A stretch of 40,827 nt of DNA from contig ONED01000008.1 of assembly GCA_900316755.1 (NCBI GenBank), positions 1 to 40,827 on the forward strand, read 5' to 3'. Source of the DNA: an uncultured Eubacteriales bacterium. GTDB lineage: Bacteria > Bacillota > Clostridia > Lachnospirales > Lachnospiraceae. The position numbers and the translations under genes are program-made. The notes beneath the pieces were generated by a model. That model made no database searches, had not been told where the DNA came from, and was given only the letters and a program-made list of their open reading frames with translations. Below, piece by piece: positions 33,116-40,827 of this stretch (positions within the stretch are counted from its first letter, which is position 1; every line of letters begins with the position of its first letter).

Positions 33116-34249
33116 CTATGACGTTGTAGTTGCTACCATCGCAATCGTAATTAAAAACAGCACCCCCGATACAAACAGAATCCGAAGCAGAATTTCCGCC
33201 CCGTCTGCCATACTGCTGATACAGCCCACAATCCGCTTATCGGAAATCGGCTGCACAAGTGCTGCAGTCAGCTTATACATCAAAGTAACCGCCACCATCT
33301 GCATGACCGGTGCCATACAGATTCCGATGCAGATGACCATGCCCACTGCCCCGATTCCATTCTTAATCAGAACTGCTGTTCCAAGCACCACCTCCGCTGT
33401 ACCGCCCAGAAAATCACCTATGACCGGAATGGCTTCCCCGCCCCTTGTAAGCACACTTCTCTTTACCGAATCGATGGCGGGGCCAAGCATCCCCTGAATC
33501 AGATTGATTCCGATGACTCCGCCAAGCAGTGCCCGAAGACTCCATACGATAATCGTATGAATCAGCTCCCCGAATTTGGATAAATACTGCTCATTTGTCA
33601 GGTCGTTGAGGATTCGTATCATCATGTAAACCTGCGTCAGCGGAATCAAAGCGCTCTGGATAATCAGCTCTATCACGCAGATTAGAATCAGAATCATCTG
33701 GTAGAATGCGATGGAAGTCACATTTCCCGTTGCGATTGCCACCGCCAGAACATACACCGGAGACAGAAGTTTTAAAAATGCAAGCAGGTTTCCAAGACCG
33801 GATATAGCAACATCAACGAGTCCCCGAAATGCATTTAAGCATATGGTAATCAACAGCATGTAAAGCACAAAAAATCCAATTTCTGACACCTGATTTTCTT
33901 TGAATACCCCTGCAAAATTATGGAACAGAGCAGCAATGATGACCAGTGCAAGCATATTGACGATGCCGGTCTTCGTACTCTTCACTGCCCCGAAAAACTG
34001 GTCTTTGCATGCGTCTATCAGTTTTTCCGGAGAAAATGGCTGCTCTCCGGAGATAAATTGCCTGATTAAATCAAGAAACCCTGTGGATTTCTCCGGAAAC
34101 ATTTCATCTAAAAACTCCTCCATTCCCTGAAATTCGAATTGGGAAAACAAATTCTCCTGTATTTGTTCCTGCTCAACATCTGACTCCGCGTGACACACCT
34201 TCGGGAAACACAGCCAGAACAGCAAAATCAAAACTCCTATTTTTTTCAT
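33116..34249 (-). CDS. spoIIIAE: Stage III sporulation protein AE
   Basis: Polytopic membrane component of the SpoIIIA channel complex. The 377 residues start with a signal-peptide-like N-terminus (MKKIGVLILLFWLCF, cleavage likely after CHA). A soluble segment and about seven or eight hydrophobic spans follow (LALVIIAALFHNF, VLYMLLITICLNAF, GVIGINLIQGML). I choose ATG at 34249, 6 nt after AAGGTG, over GTG codons just upstream. It is the largest gene of the operon and starts 15 nt after spoIIIAD. Confidence 0.93.
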   Translation of the reverse strand: MKKIGVLILLFWLCFPKVCHAESDVEQEQIQENLFSQFEFQGMEEFLDEMFPEKSTGFLDLIRQFISGEQPFSPEKLIDACKDQFFGAVKSTKTGIVNMLALVIIAALFHNFAGVFKENQVSEIGFFVLYMLLITICLNAFRGLVDVAISGLGNLLAFLKLLSPVYVLAVAIATGNVTSIAFYQMILILICVIELIIQSALIPLTQVYMMIRILNDLTNEQYLSKFGELIHTIIVWSLRALLGGVIGINLIQGMLGPAIDSVKRSVLTRGGEAIPVIGDFLGGTAEVVLGTAVLIKNGIGAVGMVICIGICMAPVMQMVAVTLMYKLTAALVQPISDKRIVGCISSMADGAEILLRILFVSGVLFLITIAMVATTTS

Positions 34250-34264
34250 CACATGCACCTTCTT

Positions 34265-34651
34265 TTAAGCAAGAAAATTCTGTATGGTTTGAAACAGTGC
34301 CACAAGAATGGGCAGGCTGAGTACCAGAATCGTCAGTTTACTGAAAATCTCAATCTGAGCTGCAATGGTCTGATATCCTGCATCCTTACAGATTCCCGAG
34401 GAAAATTCCGCAACATAGGTAACCCCCAGCATTTTCAGCAGCGTGACAAGATAGGTGTTGTCCAGATGAATGGTTTTCCCCACCTCCTTTACCGTTTCGA
34501 TAATCACATCCAACTCATGAAAAATACTGAAAAATATCAGCAGACTGATTCCAATACAGAGAAGCACAGAAAACTCTGCTTTATTCTGTTTTAACTGGAT
34601 GGCGAAAAGCGCCCCTGCAATCCCTAATACTCCGATTTGTACAATGTTCAT
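34265..34651 (-). CDS. spoIIIAD: Stage III sporulation protein AD
   Basis: 128-residue membrane protein of the SpoIIIA complex with about four hydrophobic spans and the family segment YVAEFSSGICKDAGYQTIAAQIE. Its ATG overlaps the spoIIIAC stop (ATGA), so translation is coupled. Confidence 0.94.
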   Translation of the reverse strand: MNIVQIGVLGIAGALFAIQLKQNKAEFSVLLCIGISLLIFFSIFHELDVIIETVKEVGKTIHLDNTYLVTLLKMLGVTYVAEFSSGICKDAGYQTIAAQIEIFSKLTILVLSLPILVALFQTIQNFLA

Positions 34652-34842
34652 AGTTCAAACAGTCCTTTGATGGATTCAAATAATTCATAAATATATGGTA
34701 CAATCCAAAATAACACTAAGATAAGCCCCGCAAGGCTTGTCAAAAAAGCCTGTTCTTCTCTTCCGCTGTGCTTTAGAACCTGACTCAGTATGGAAACCAG
34801 AATTCCCACTGCTGCGATTTTAAAGATTAAATTGACTGTCAT
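34648..34842 (-). CDS. spoIIIAC: Stage III sporulation protein AC
   Basis: 64-residue protein with two membrane spans flanking the polar segment LKHSGREEQAFL, as in B. subtilis SpoIIIAC. AAGGGGG precedes the ATG by 5 nt. Overlaps spoIIIAD by 4 nt. Confidence 0.94.
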   Translation of the reverse strand: MTVNLIFKIAAVGILVSILSQVLKHSGREEQAFLTSLAGLILVLFWIVPYIYELFESIKGLFEL

Positions 34843-34855
34843 GATTTCCCCCTTC

Positions 34856-35356
34856 TCACAAAAGCAGGATGACCAGAAAAATTCCTGCCATGATTCCCAT
34901 GCTTTGATACAGCTTGTGCTTGTCTTTCCACTCGTCCCTTGTCTTCTGTATGGAAAACTCTAACTGCTCCAGATAAAGCTCCAATGCCTCCGGATAGCTG
35001 AGGCTGCTTCCAATCCGGCACAGTTCCTCCCGTTCTTCTTTGGTAAGTCTGCTGCCATTTAAATCTCTGTAAACAGATTCTGTCCACACCTCTTGTAACC
35101 TTCCGCTTTCACGCTTTTCCAAGTCTCTTGCAAGATTTTTTAGCCAAACTTCGAAATTGCCTTCCGCCTTTTTGCTGAGTTTAACAAACACTTCACAAAG
35201 TGGCGCCCTCGTATACATCAGTTCCCGCTTCAGCAAAGTAAATACCTTTTTCAGTTCTTTCAGTTCTCTCATGTGAGTTTGCATTTCCCGGCTCTTTAAC
35301 GCTCCCATCCCCGTGCAGGCAAGAAGTACCAGGATGCTCCCGATTAACTTCTGCAT
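34856..35356 (-). CDS. spoIIIAB: Stage III sporulation protein AB
   Basis: 166 residues with a hydrophobic segment at each end (LIGSILVLLACTGMG and MGIMAGIFLVILLL) and a helical, charged middle, resembling the GspF/T4SS-type platform homologue SpoIIIAB. Conserved features include FTLLKRELMYTRAPLCEVF. Overlaps the spoIIIAA end by 13 nt, with AGGGAAG upstream of the ATG. Confidence 0.93.
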   Translation of the reverse strand: MQKLIGSILVLLACTGMGALKSREMQTHMRELKELKKVFTLLKRELMYTRAPLCEVFVKLSKKAEGNFEVWLKNLARDLEKRESGRLQEVWTESVYRDLNGSRLTKEEREELCRIGSSLSYPEALELYLEQLEFSIQKTRDEWKDKHKLYQSMGIMAGIFLVILLL

Positions 35357-36273
35357 AATGCATCTTCCCTGTACAAAAGGCTTCCACGCTCGTCGTAAAT
35401 TCCTTCTATCTCTCCAATATGATGCAAGCTTCCAAGCACGATATACCGCTCAAACCGGTGTTCCTTTATGAGCCGTTCCAATAGCGGCTTTTTTCGTATT
35501 TCTTCCATGGAAGCCCCATGGATGGTCGTCAGCATCCTGCAGCCGCAAAGCATGGCATATTCCAGAGCGTGGATATCCTCCTGACTTCCGATTTCGTCTA
35601 CCGCAATCACCTGCGGTGCCATGGAGCGGATTAACATCAGCATTCCCTTCGATTTCGGACAGCAGTCCAGCACATCCGTCCGGATGCCAAGGTGATTCTG
35701 CGGAACTCCGAGGTAGCAGCCCCCAATCTCAGAACGCTCATCTACCACACCTACCGTACTTCCCTTCACCCACCGGTTGCCGTCTGACACCTGCCGAACC
35801 AAATCCCGAAGCAGCGTGGTCTTCCCACACCTCGGCGGTGAAATAATCAGTGTGTTACAAATCTGTTTATTCTTTGTAATATAGGGAAATACAGTATTTC
35901 CACAGTCCAGAATTTCGTGCGAAACCCGGATGTTCATGGTCGATATATGCTTTATGATTTTTACTTCCCCATTTTCTGCCGATACTTGTCCTGATATACC
36001 CACACGGTGTCCTCCTTCTATCGTAATAAAGCCCTGCTTTAATTCATTTTCAAATGCATACAAAGAGTAATTGCTCACATACTCCAATGTTTCCAGCAAA
36101 TCCTCTTTCTCAACTTTCTTTTGCAGTACCCGCTCCCTGTTATCACATACAACAATGAGCGGTTTCCCAATCCGCAGACGTATTTCCTGCAGTTTATCAT
36201 AGGGTATCTGATGTTCTTCCAATGCACTTTTAATTGCTTTTCCCAGTACTTTTGTAAGCTCGTCTTCCCGCAT
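35344..36273 (-). CDS. spoIIIAA: Stage III sporulation protein AA (secretion-type ATPase)
   Basis: ATPase proposed to power the SpoIIIA-SpoIIQ channel, related to type II/IV secretion ATPases. The 309 residues contain Walker A SPPRCGKTTLLRD, an Asp/Glu-rich VVDERSEIGG, Walker B VIAVDEIGSQED and a following TTIHG. The start MREDELTKVL (36273) is 7 nt after GAGGT; an upstream in-frame ATG adds 11 unsupported residues. First gene of the operon, just downstream of a sigma-E-like -10. Confidence 0.95.
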   Translation of the reverse strand: MREDELTKVLGKAIKSALEEHQIPYDKLQEIRLRIGKPLIVVCDNRERVLQKKVEKEDLLETLEYVSNYSLYAFENELKQGFITIEGGHRVGISGQVSAENGEVKIIKHISTMNIRVSHEILDCGNTVFPYITKNKQICNTLIISPPRCGKTTLLRDLVRQVSDGNRWVKGSTVGVVDERSEIGGCYLGVPQNHLGIRTDVLDCCPKSKGMLMLIRSMAPQVIAVDEIGSQEDIHALEYAMLCGCRMLTTIHGASMEEIRKKPLLERLIKEHRFERYIVLGSLHHIGEIEGIYDERGSLLYREDALCRS

Positions 36274-36292
36274 GTCTCTCACCTCTTGAAAC

Positions 36293-36300
36293 AATATATG
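36293..36300 (-). promoter_or_regulatory. Candidate sigma-E -10 element of the spoIIIA operon
   Basis: CATATATT on the minus strand matches the sigma-E -10 consensus CATACAHT at six to seven positions and lies 20 nt before the spoIIIAA start. The -35 region is poor, with only a TAAT-rich stretch at 13-14 nt. In B. subtilis this operon is sigma-E dependent. Confidence 0.45.
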
Positions 36301-36321
36301 AGACAAGTTGGAAATTAGAAC

Positions 36322-36350
36322 AAAAAAAGGTGTCTAAGCAACCTCAGACA
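36322..36350 (-). terminator. Terminator between the GH3 gene and spoIIIA
   Basis: Minus strand stem TGTCTGAG / CTTAGACA (one G-U pair) with loop GTTG, followed by a run of seven T after CC. It isolates spoIIIA from the upstream glycosidase gene. Confidence 0.75.
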
Positions 36351-36423
36351 ACTTTTTGATAGATGCTTTTTCAAAAAACAGAGTGCAAGAAAATACAAGA
36401 AGATTGCATATAAAAGAAAAAGC

Positions 36424-36490
36424 CCTTGGTAGCGGCGTGTGTGCCGCCTGCCTCAGGCTCAGTGAGACCGATTTCGCTATTGCGACAGCC
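36424..36490 (-). other. GC-rich structured intergenic element after the GH3 gene
   Basis: In a 264 nt gap that is otherwise AT-rich, this block carries several stem-loops on the minus strand. TCGC-AATA-GCGA comes first, then GCCT/AGGC, then GCGGC-ACACAC-GCCGC. An outer AGCCT/GGGCT pairing is closed directly before TTTTTCTTTT. It could be a complex terminator, a small RNA or an intergenic repeat unit. A 61-codon open frame crosses it but lacks a ribosome site; I do not call it a gene. Confidence 0.45.
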
Positions 36491-36537
36491 TCATCTGCAA
36501 TCATGGTAACTATTTCCAATATTTTTTTAATGTAATA

Positions 36538-38838
36538 CTAATCCAGCCAGAGAATCATCTCCAAAATACGTTTTACACAAGCGCAAAGTTCTTCTCTGGT
36601 CAGTTTCTTTTCCTCCAGGGATTGTCTTAGCAGCCAAGAGGTTCCTTCCGGCATTCTGATATCATTTCCTGCCATAACCTCGGCGCTATGATTCGCCAGA
36701 TTGGCCCAATCCGTTGTAATCATGCCCTGATATCCCCACTCATTCCTAAGAATACCCATCAAAAGTTCTGCGTTTTCCGAAGTGTATATCCCATTCAGAA
36801 GATTATAAGCCGTCATAATCATTTGTGGTTTTGCTTCTTTGACACAGATTTCAAATCCTTTCAGATAAATTTCCCTTAAAGCTCTCTCTGAAACGATGGA
36901 GTCGGATCTATGGCGGTTTGTTTCCTTATTGTTGCAGGCAAAATGTTTCACTGTCGCAACGATATTTTGTGACTGAATCCCTTTGACTTTCGCAGCAGCC
37001 ATTTTCCCGGAAACAAACGGGTCTTCGGAGAAATACTCAAAGTTTCTTCCGCATAAAGGACTTCTGTGGATATTCAGTGCAGGTGTCAGCCAGATACTAA
37101 GGTTATTTTCCTTTGCTTCCAATGCTCCGGCACGTCCAATGACCTCCATCAGCTCCAGATTCCACGATTGGGCAATACAGGTTGCTACCGGAAAAGCAGT
37201 CGTGCGAACACATCTGTCCAGGCAGATTCTGACTCCGGCCGGTCCATCTTCGGTCATAACAGCCGGGATTCCAAGACGCGGTAATGCACCCATACCACAA
37301 GTGTCGGATACGCCGCTCCTTGGTTGTCCCCCAACCAGATGGACTAATTCGTCATCCGTTAACTGCGCAATAAACGTATCCAAATCAACTTTCCCATTTG
37401 CAACGTCTAATAACATATAGGTTTGTTCCGGCTTCTCGGCACATTTGTAAGTACATGGGAAAGAGGCTCTTTCTACCGTTCCGCATGGCAACTCCTCATA
37501 TGTACCATCCGCACGCAGACGTTTGTCCAGTTTTTCCGGTGCCGCATAGGAATGCAATCGCTCTGTGATTACATTTTCCGGCAATTCAAATATGTCCTCT
37601 AACAGGATCGCTTCGCGCACATTGCACCCAACATAGAAACGATAGATTCCTTTTTCCAGTACGAAGCAGGACTTTTCAATCACGCCCATGTCATCGAAGG
37701 ATGCCATGTCAGCCGTAGAGAAGGAAACCCATATTGTCTCGCTCTCTCCCGGTGCAAGTTCCTTTGTTTTTGCAAATCCGCACAATTCTCTGGATGGTTT
37801 CGTCAGTTTCCCCTCCGGGGCACTATAATATACTTGAACAACTTCTTTTCCTGCCCTGTTTCCGGTATTGGTCACCGTGACTGAAACCACAATCGTTTCT
37901 GATGTACAATGAGCCGTCATATTGCTGTATGTAAAGGTCGTGTAAGACAAACCATATCCAAACGGATATACCACACGTTCTTTTTTTCCCGGAATCGTTT
38001 CAAAATAACGATATCCCACAAAAATATCCTCTGTATATTTCACATAATCATCTGATTCATGGAACCCTTCGGATGATGGATAATCATCAAATGACTGCGC
38101 ACAGGTATCCACAAGTTTTCCGGATGGATTTGCATCTCCGGTTATCAGGTCTTCTGCGGCAAGCCCACCTTCCATACCTCCCTGACCGATCATGATGGCA
38201 GACGCGATGGCTTTGTTATAGGCAAACCATGAAGTGTCAATCATTGCACCCACATTCAGGAGAACAATGACGTTTGCAAAGTTTTCTGTCACAGTCTGAA
38301 CCATGTTTTGTTCCATATCGCTAAGATAAAAATACGTATCGGTTCCATCGTTCCTTCTGTCTACATTCTCTTCCGAATACCGGCTAATCACGATAATCGC
38401 AGTGTCAGCGTAAGCCTTCGCCCGTTCCAATAACTCTTTCGGAAGCGGTGCTTCCACCATGTCTTTGCGCGAAACCCCTTCTTTATACTGCTCTTCTACA
38501 TATTCTTCATAATAGAGGGACAGCGCATCGAAAACATCCAGCTTGTCTTTCTTCATTTTGAAGCCTTCGTAAATATTGCGTACATACGGCGGGTTTACAG
38601 TTCCTGAACCACCGCCACAGTTAATATAGGCAATCTGGCCTTTTCCGAAGATTGCCACCTTCGTTCCCTTTTCCAGCGGGAGCGTATGGTGCTCATTTTT
38701 TAATAAGACGGCACCTTCTGTTGCAGCCTGGCGTGACAACTGAATGTGGGCGTCACAAGCTGTAATGGAAGAGCGATTATCGCCCAGCGGAATACATGGT
38801 AAATAGGTTGGTCTTACCCATTTGGTTAATTTTTGCAT
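36538..38838 (-). CDS. Glycoside hydrolase family 3, domain-permuted (beta-glucosidase type)
   Basis: 766-residue cytoplasmic glycosidase (no signal peptide) with reversed GH3 order. The alpha/beta sandwich domain comes first (about 30-260; GQGGMEGGLAAEDLITGDANPSGKL), then the fibronectin III-like domain (about 300-410; NTGNRAGKEVVQVYYSAPEGK). The TIM barrel is last (about 480-766), with VKHFACNNKETNRH and the nucleophile D710 in MITTDWANL. This permuted layout is known from Ruminococcus albus and Butyrivibrio beta-glucosidases. GGAG lies 8 nt before the ATG. It is divergent from an AraC regulator, which probably controls it. Sugar specificity is not readable. Confidence 0.93.
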   Translation of the reverse strand: MQKLTKWVRPTYLPCIPLGDNRSSITACDAHIQLSRQAATEGAVLLKNEHHTLPLEKGTKVAIFGKGQIAYINCGGGSGTVNPPYVRNIYEGFKMKKDKLDVFDALSLYYEEYVEEQYKEGVSRKDMVEAPLPKELLERAKAYADTAIIVISRYSEENVDRRNDGTDTYFYLSDMEQNMVQTVTENFANVIVLLNVGAMIDTSWFAYNKAIASAIMIGQGGMEGGLAAEDLITGDANPSGKLVDTCAQSFDDYPSSEGFHESDDYVKYTEDIFVGYRYFETIPGKKERVVYPFGYGLSYTTFTYSNMTAHCTSETIVVSVTVTNTGNRAGKEVVQVYYSAPEGKLTKPSRELCGFAKTKELAPGESETIWVSFSTADMASFDDMGVIEKSCFVLEKGIYRFYVGCNVREAILLEDIFELPENVITERLHSYAAPEKLDKRLRADGTYEELPCGTVERASFPCTYKCAEKPEQTYMLLDVANGKVDLDTFIAQLTDDELVHLVGGQPRSGVSDTCGMGALPRLGIPAVMTEDGPAGVRICLDRCVRTTAFPVATCIAQSWNLELMEVIGRAGALEAKENNLSIWLTPALNIHRSPLCGRNFEYFSEDPFVSGKMAAAKVKGIQSQNIVATVKHFACNNKETNRHRSDSIVSERALREIYLKGFEICVKEAKPQMIMTAYNLLNGIYTSENAELLMGILRNEWGYQGMITTDWANLANHSAEVMAGNDIRMPEGTSWLLRQSLEEKKLTREELCACVKRILEMILWLD

Positions 38839-38877
38839 ATGAAACTCTCCTTCTTTTATATTATTTCTTGCTGTTAC

Positions 38878-38906
38878 TTTACATTATAAGACATTTCCTT
38901 TATAAT
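38878..38906 (+). promoter_or_regulatory. Sigma-A promoter of the AraC-family gene
   Basis: TTTACA (38878-38883), 17 nt spacer, perfect TATAAT (38901-38906) on the plus strand, about 55 nt before the regulator's start. Confidence 0.75.
38883..38888 (-). promoter_or_regulatory. -10 element of the GH3 gene promoter
   Basis: TATAAT on the minus strand; the -35 at 17 nt is poor (CTATTA), the pattern of an activator-dependent promoter. It overlaps the divergent promoter's -35. Confidence 0.5.
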
Positions 38907-38923
38907 AATAGTCATTAAGACAT
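38887..38923. repeat. Direct repeat TAAGACAT x2 in the divergent promoter region
   Basis: Identical 8-mers at 38887-38894 and 38916-38923, 29 bp apart, with a partial third copy (CAGACA) at 38930. They flank the araC -10 and lie upstream of the GH3 -10; candidate AraC-family operators. Confidence 0.4.
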
Positions 38924-38960
38924 AATATTCAGACAAAAATTGCTGTTTTGGAGGGCTCTT

Positions 38961-39749
38961 ATGCCATATGAGATAGAAACCAGAAGAAAAGATTTGACGG
39001 TAGATGCCATATACGGGTTGTTACCGACGCCGCACATTCATTCTCATCTTGAGATGGTATTTCTTACAAAGGGTCGTAGTATCGTCACCTCCGATCAAAA
39101 AGAGTATTGTTTAAAGGCAGGAGACTGTTTTCTTGCCTTTCCGAATCAGATTCACTTTTATCATGATTCTGAACCGACAGAAGGATACTTACTTATTTTT
39201 TCAGAGCACTTGTTTCCGGAACTGAAAGAACTCTTTGACACGAAAGTTCCCTGCAATCCTGTTCTTAGGAACGAACAGCTTCCCAACGATATTTTAGAAT
39301 GGTTTCATCAGATTTATACCAGCGGAAACCGGGAGAGCATGCAGGATAAAATGATTGCAAAAGGTAATTTGCTTGCATTACTCGGAGAACTGTTTTTACT
39401 GATGGATTTTAGAGAAAACACGAATGAATCGGATACGGTGAAGCGAATTATAACCTACTGCATTCAGAATTACACGAAGCCTTTGACACTGGATATACTG
39501 TCAAAAGAACTTTATTTGAACAAATATTATATTTCCCATCTTTTTCAGGAACGGATGCAGATGAGCTATCGGGATTTTTTGAATACCCTGAGAATCGAAC
39601 ACGCATGTGAGATACTGGGTACAGGAATCAGTATAACACAGGTGGCATACGCCTCCGGGTTTTCTTCTGTTCGAACCTTCAACAGAGCATTTATGAAACT
39701 GAAAAAGATGACCCCACGTGAATATGCATCTTCCATGAGGCACACGTGA
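38961..39749 (+). CDS. AraC-family transcriptional regulator with cupin sensor
   Basis: 262 residues. The N-terminal cupin-like sensor (about 15-90) contains HIHSHLEMVFLTKG and LKAGDCFLAFPNQIHFY, typical of sugar-sensing AraC/XylS members. The C-terminal double helix-turn-helix (about 160-258) has LTLDILSKELYLNKYYISHLFQ and GISITQVAYASGFSSVRTFNRAF. The ATG at 38961 is 6 nt after GGAGG; a longer TTG start at 38940 would place the ribosome site inside the gene. Divergent from the GH3 gene and upstream of a truncated aldolase, so it probably activates a carbohydrate locus. Confidence 0.93.
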   Translation: MPYEIETRRKDLTVDAIYGLLPTPHIHSHLEMVFLTKGRSIVTSDQKEYCLKAGDCFLAFPNQIHFYHDSEPTEGYLLIFSEHLFPELKELFDTKVPCNPVLRNEQLPNDILEWFHQIYTSGNRESMQDKMIAKGNLLALLGELFLLMDFRENTNESDTVKRIITYCIQNYTKPLTLDILSKELYLNKYYISHLFQERMQMSYRDFLNTLRIEHACEILGTGISITQVAYASGFSSVRTFNRAFMKLKKMTPREYASSMRHT

Positions 39750-39858
39750 TATACAGTAGGAAGCAGTTTTTGTGTACGCATATCTCGTTTCTGTGCATTG
39801 GATTTTCAAAGATTCCGTATTTAAATAGAAGCAAGAATCATCAATAGAGGAAAACAGT

Positions 39859-40434
39859 ATGAAATACACATTAAAAGAAATTATGGACGTTGCGGAAAAA
39901 GGCGGATTTGCCATTCCGGCATTCAACGTATACAATCTGGAGACACTGATGGGTGTTTCCCAGGCAGCTGAAGAAACAAAGGCTCCAATCATCATCCAGA
40001 TGTATACCCGTCTCTTCAACACAGGAACAGGAAGATATATGACACCGGTTATCCTAGATGTCATGAATCGTCTCAAAACTCCGGTTGCTTTCCATCTGGA
40101 TCATGGTGCAGGTATCCCGGAATGTATCCGCGCAATGCGTTACGGCACCACAGGTATCATGATTGACGCTTCTACCCTGCCAATCGAGGGTAACATAGAA
40201 GTAACCAAAAAAGTCGTAGATATGGCTCGTGAAGCAGGGGTCAGTGTAGAAGGAGAACTTGGACATATCGGTTCTACAAAGGATGAAAAGTGGGCGGATT
40301 ACACAGAAGTAAAAGATGCTGTAAAATATGTAGAGGGAACCGGCATTGACGCTCTTGCAATCATGGTCGGCACCGCACATGACCACTACGCAAAAGCCCC
40401 GGTACTGGCAATTCTTTCCATGCTTCCTTTGTAA
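39859..40434 (+). pseudogene. Class II (ketose-bisphosphate) aldolase, 3'-truncated
   Basis: The first 180 or so residues are a good class II fructose/tagatose-bisphosphate aldolase. MKYTLKEIMDVAEKGGFAIPAFNVYN is followed by the catalytic Asp and zinc His in HLDHG, Glu in EGELGHIG, and zinc His in GTAHDHY. After KAPVL the family similarity stops, and an unrelated tail AILSMLPL leads to a stop at 191 residues. The family is about 280-310 residues. The missing part holds the third zinc ligand (HGGSG motif) and substrate phosphate loops, so the product should be inactive. AGAGGA gives a proper ribosome site, so the gene was once functional. Loss by deletion or rearrangement is inferred. Confidence 0.82.
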
Positions 40435-40490
40435 ATGCAGATTCCCGACTTATGGTGCACAAAAACGATTTCTGGTCAAGATGATGCCTG

Positions 40491-40532
40491 AAAAAAAACC
40501 GCTTCACGATTCCATTTTTCATCGTGAAGCGG
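40491..40532 (-). terminator. Strong Rho-independent terminator of the right-edge gene
   Basis: Perfect 12 bp stem CCGCTTCACGAT / ATCGTGAAGCGG with a 10 nt loop, followed on the minus strand by eight T. It lies 15 nt after the stop of the minus-strand gene. Confidence 0.9.
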
Positions 40533-40547
40533 CAACTTCATTTGTGC

Positions 40548-40827
40548 CTATTTCCAATATTCTTTTACTTTTTCTTCTGCCTCTTGCCGGCTTGTCTGAA
40601 ACTTTAACATAAAACGCTTTACGGTTTCTTCCCGGGTTTTCCCATCTTCCTGATAAACCTCTATCAGACTTTTTTGTTTCCCACGTGCTTCTCCTCGTGC
40701 TTCTCCTAATTTTTCTCCATCTTTTACGCCATCATCGTATAACATCTTTCCTAATGCTGTCATCTTAATCTCCTTCTTCAACTGTTCCATCTCTGCTTTT
40801 TCCAAAAACTTATCTGCCATAACGTAT
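40548..40827 (-). CDS. C-terminal part of a Rpn-family (PD-(D/E)XK) nuclease-like protein, cut by window edge
   Basis: The visible frame is open to the window end; residues YV precede the first ATG (40820), so the true start most likely lies outside. The roughly 92 visible residues contain EKAEMEQLKKEIKMTALGKM, the repeat GEARGEARGKQK and a C-terminal helical segment (TREETVKRFMLKFQTS). Low-complexity GEARG-type repeats and this layout are typical of the C-termini of Rpn/'transposase'-annotated recombination-promoting nucleases in Clostridia. The catalytic N-terminal half is not visible, so the family call is moderate. Confidence 0.6.
   Translation of the reverse strand, partial: YVMADKFLEKAEMEQLKKEIKMTALGKMLYDDGVKDGEKLGEARGEARGKQKSLIEVYQEDGKTREETVKRFMLKFQTSRQEAEEKVKEYWK

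Noticed and set aside
36334-36519. 61-codon minus-strand frame after the GH3 gene as a real gene
   Set aside because: TTG start without ribosome site, crosses strong RNA hairpins, and ends inside the terminator stem.
39501-40076. Minus-strand 191-codon frame across araC and aldolase
   Set aside because: Shadow of two plus-strand genes, with no domain and no ribosome site.

Overview
The window looks like chromosomal DNA of a spore-forming, gut-type Firmicute of the class Clostridia, most likely Lachnospiraceae. Evidence: a complete spoIIIA operon, spoIVB and spo0A; a SCIFF ranthipeptide precursor with its radical-SAM maturase; a methionine synthase split into core and activation proteins; moderate GC; strong AGGAGG-type ribosome sites with several TTG and GTG starts. 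The family assignment is inference from gene content, not a database result. Almost everything lies on the minus strand; only the AraC regulator and a truncated aldolase near the right end are on plus. I see no tRNA, rRNA, CRISPR array or insertion sequence.

Layout, left to right (transcription mostly right to left). 1-2784: alaS, open at the window edge, preceded by a 40-residue membrane micro-ORF under its own promoter. 2854-8240: glgA, metF, methionine synthase activation protein and methionine synthase core, all downstream of a strong glgA promoter with no visible terminator. 8324-9213: spo0A with a near-consensus promoter and an upstream 0A box. 9225-16571: a sensor kinase/response regulator pair, a MATE exporter, an Orn/Lys/Arg-type decarboxylase, the SCIFF maturase scfB and the SCIFF peptide scfA, which is separated from scfB by a terminator hairpin. 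16748-17417: an MNT/HEPN (MntA/HepT-like) pair. 17573-20144: a lipid-type cluster of alpha/beta hydrolase, MGDG-synthase-like glycosyltransferase and PlsY acyltransferase.

20202-30239: spoIVB, then the housekeeping operon asp23-nusB-xseA-xseB-ispA-dxs-tlyA-nadK-argR-recN, ending in a hairpin terminator that overlaps a candidate forespore promoter for spoIVB. 30249-31841: prfC. 31925-36273: spoIIIAA to spoIIIAH, with strikingly short SpoIIIAF and SpoIIIAG. 36538-40434: a carbohydrate locus with a domain-permuted GH3 glycosidase, a divergent AraC regulator and a class II aldolase broken at its 3' end. 40548-40827: the C-terminal part of a charged, repeat-rich protein resembling Rpn-family nucleases, with a strong terminator.

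The order spoIIIA / asp23-nusB-xse-ispA-dxs-tlyA-argR-recN-spoIVB / spo0A is the ancient Firmicute order known from Bacillus subtilis. Here it is interrupted by prfC and by an ~11 kb accessory block (plsY through the sensor kinase) between spoIVB and spo0A. That block holds the ranthipeptide system, which I consider the most interesting part of the window.
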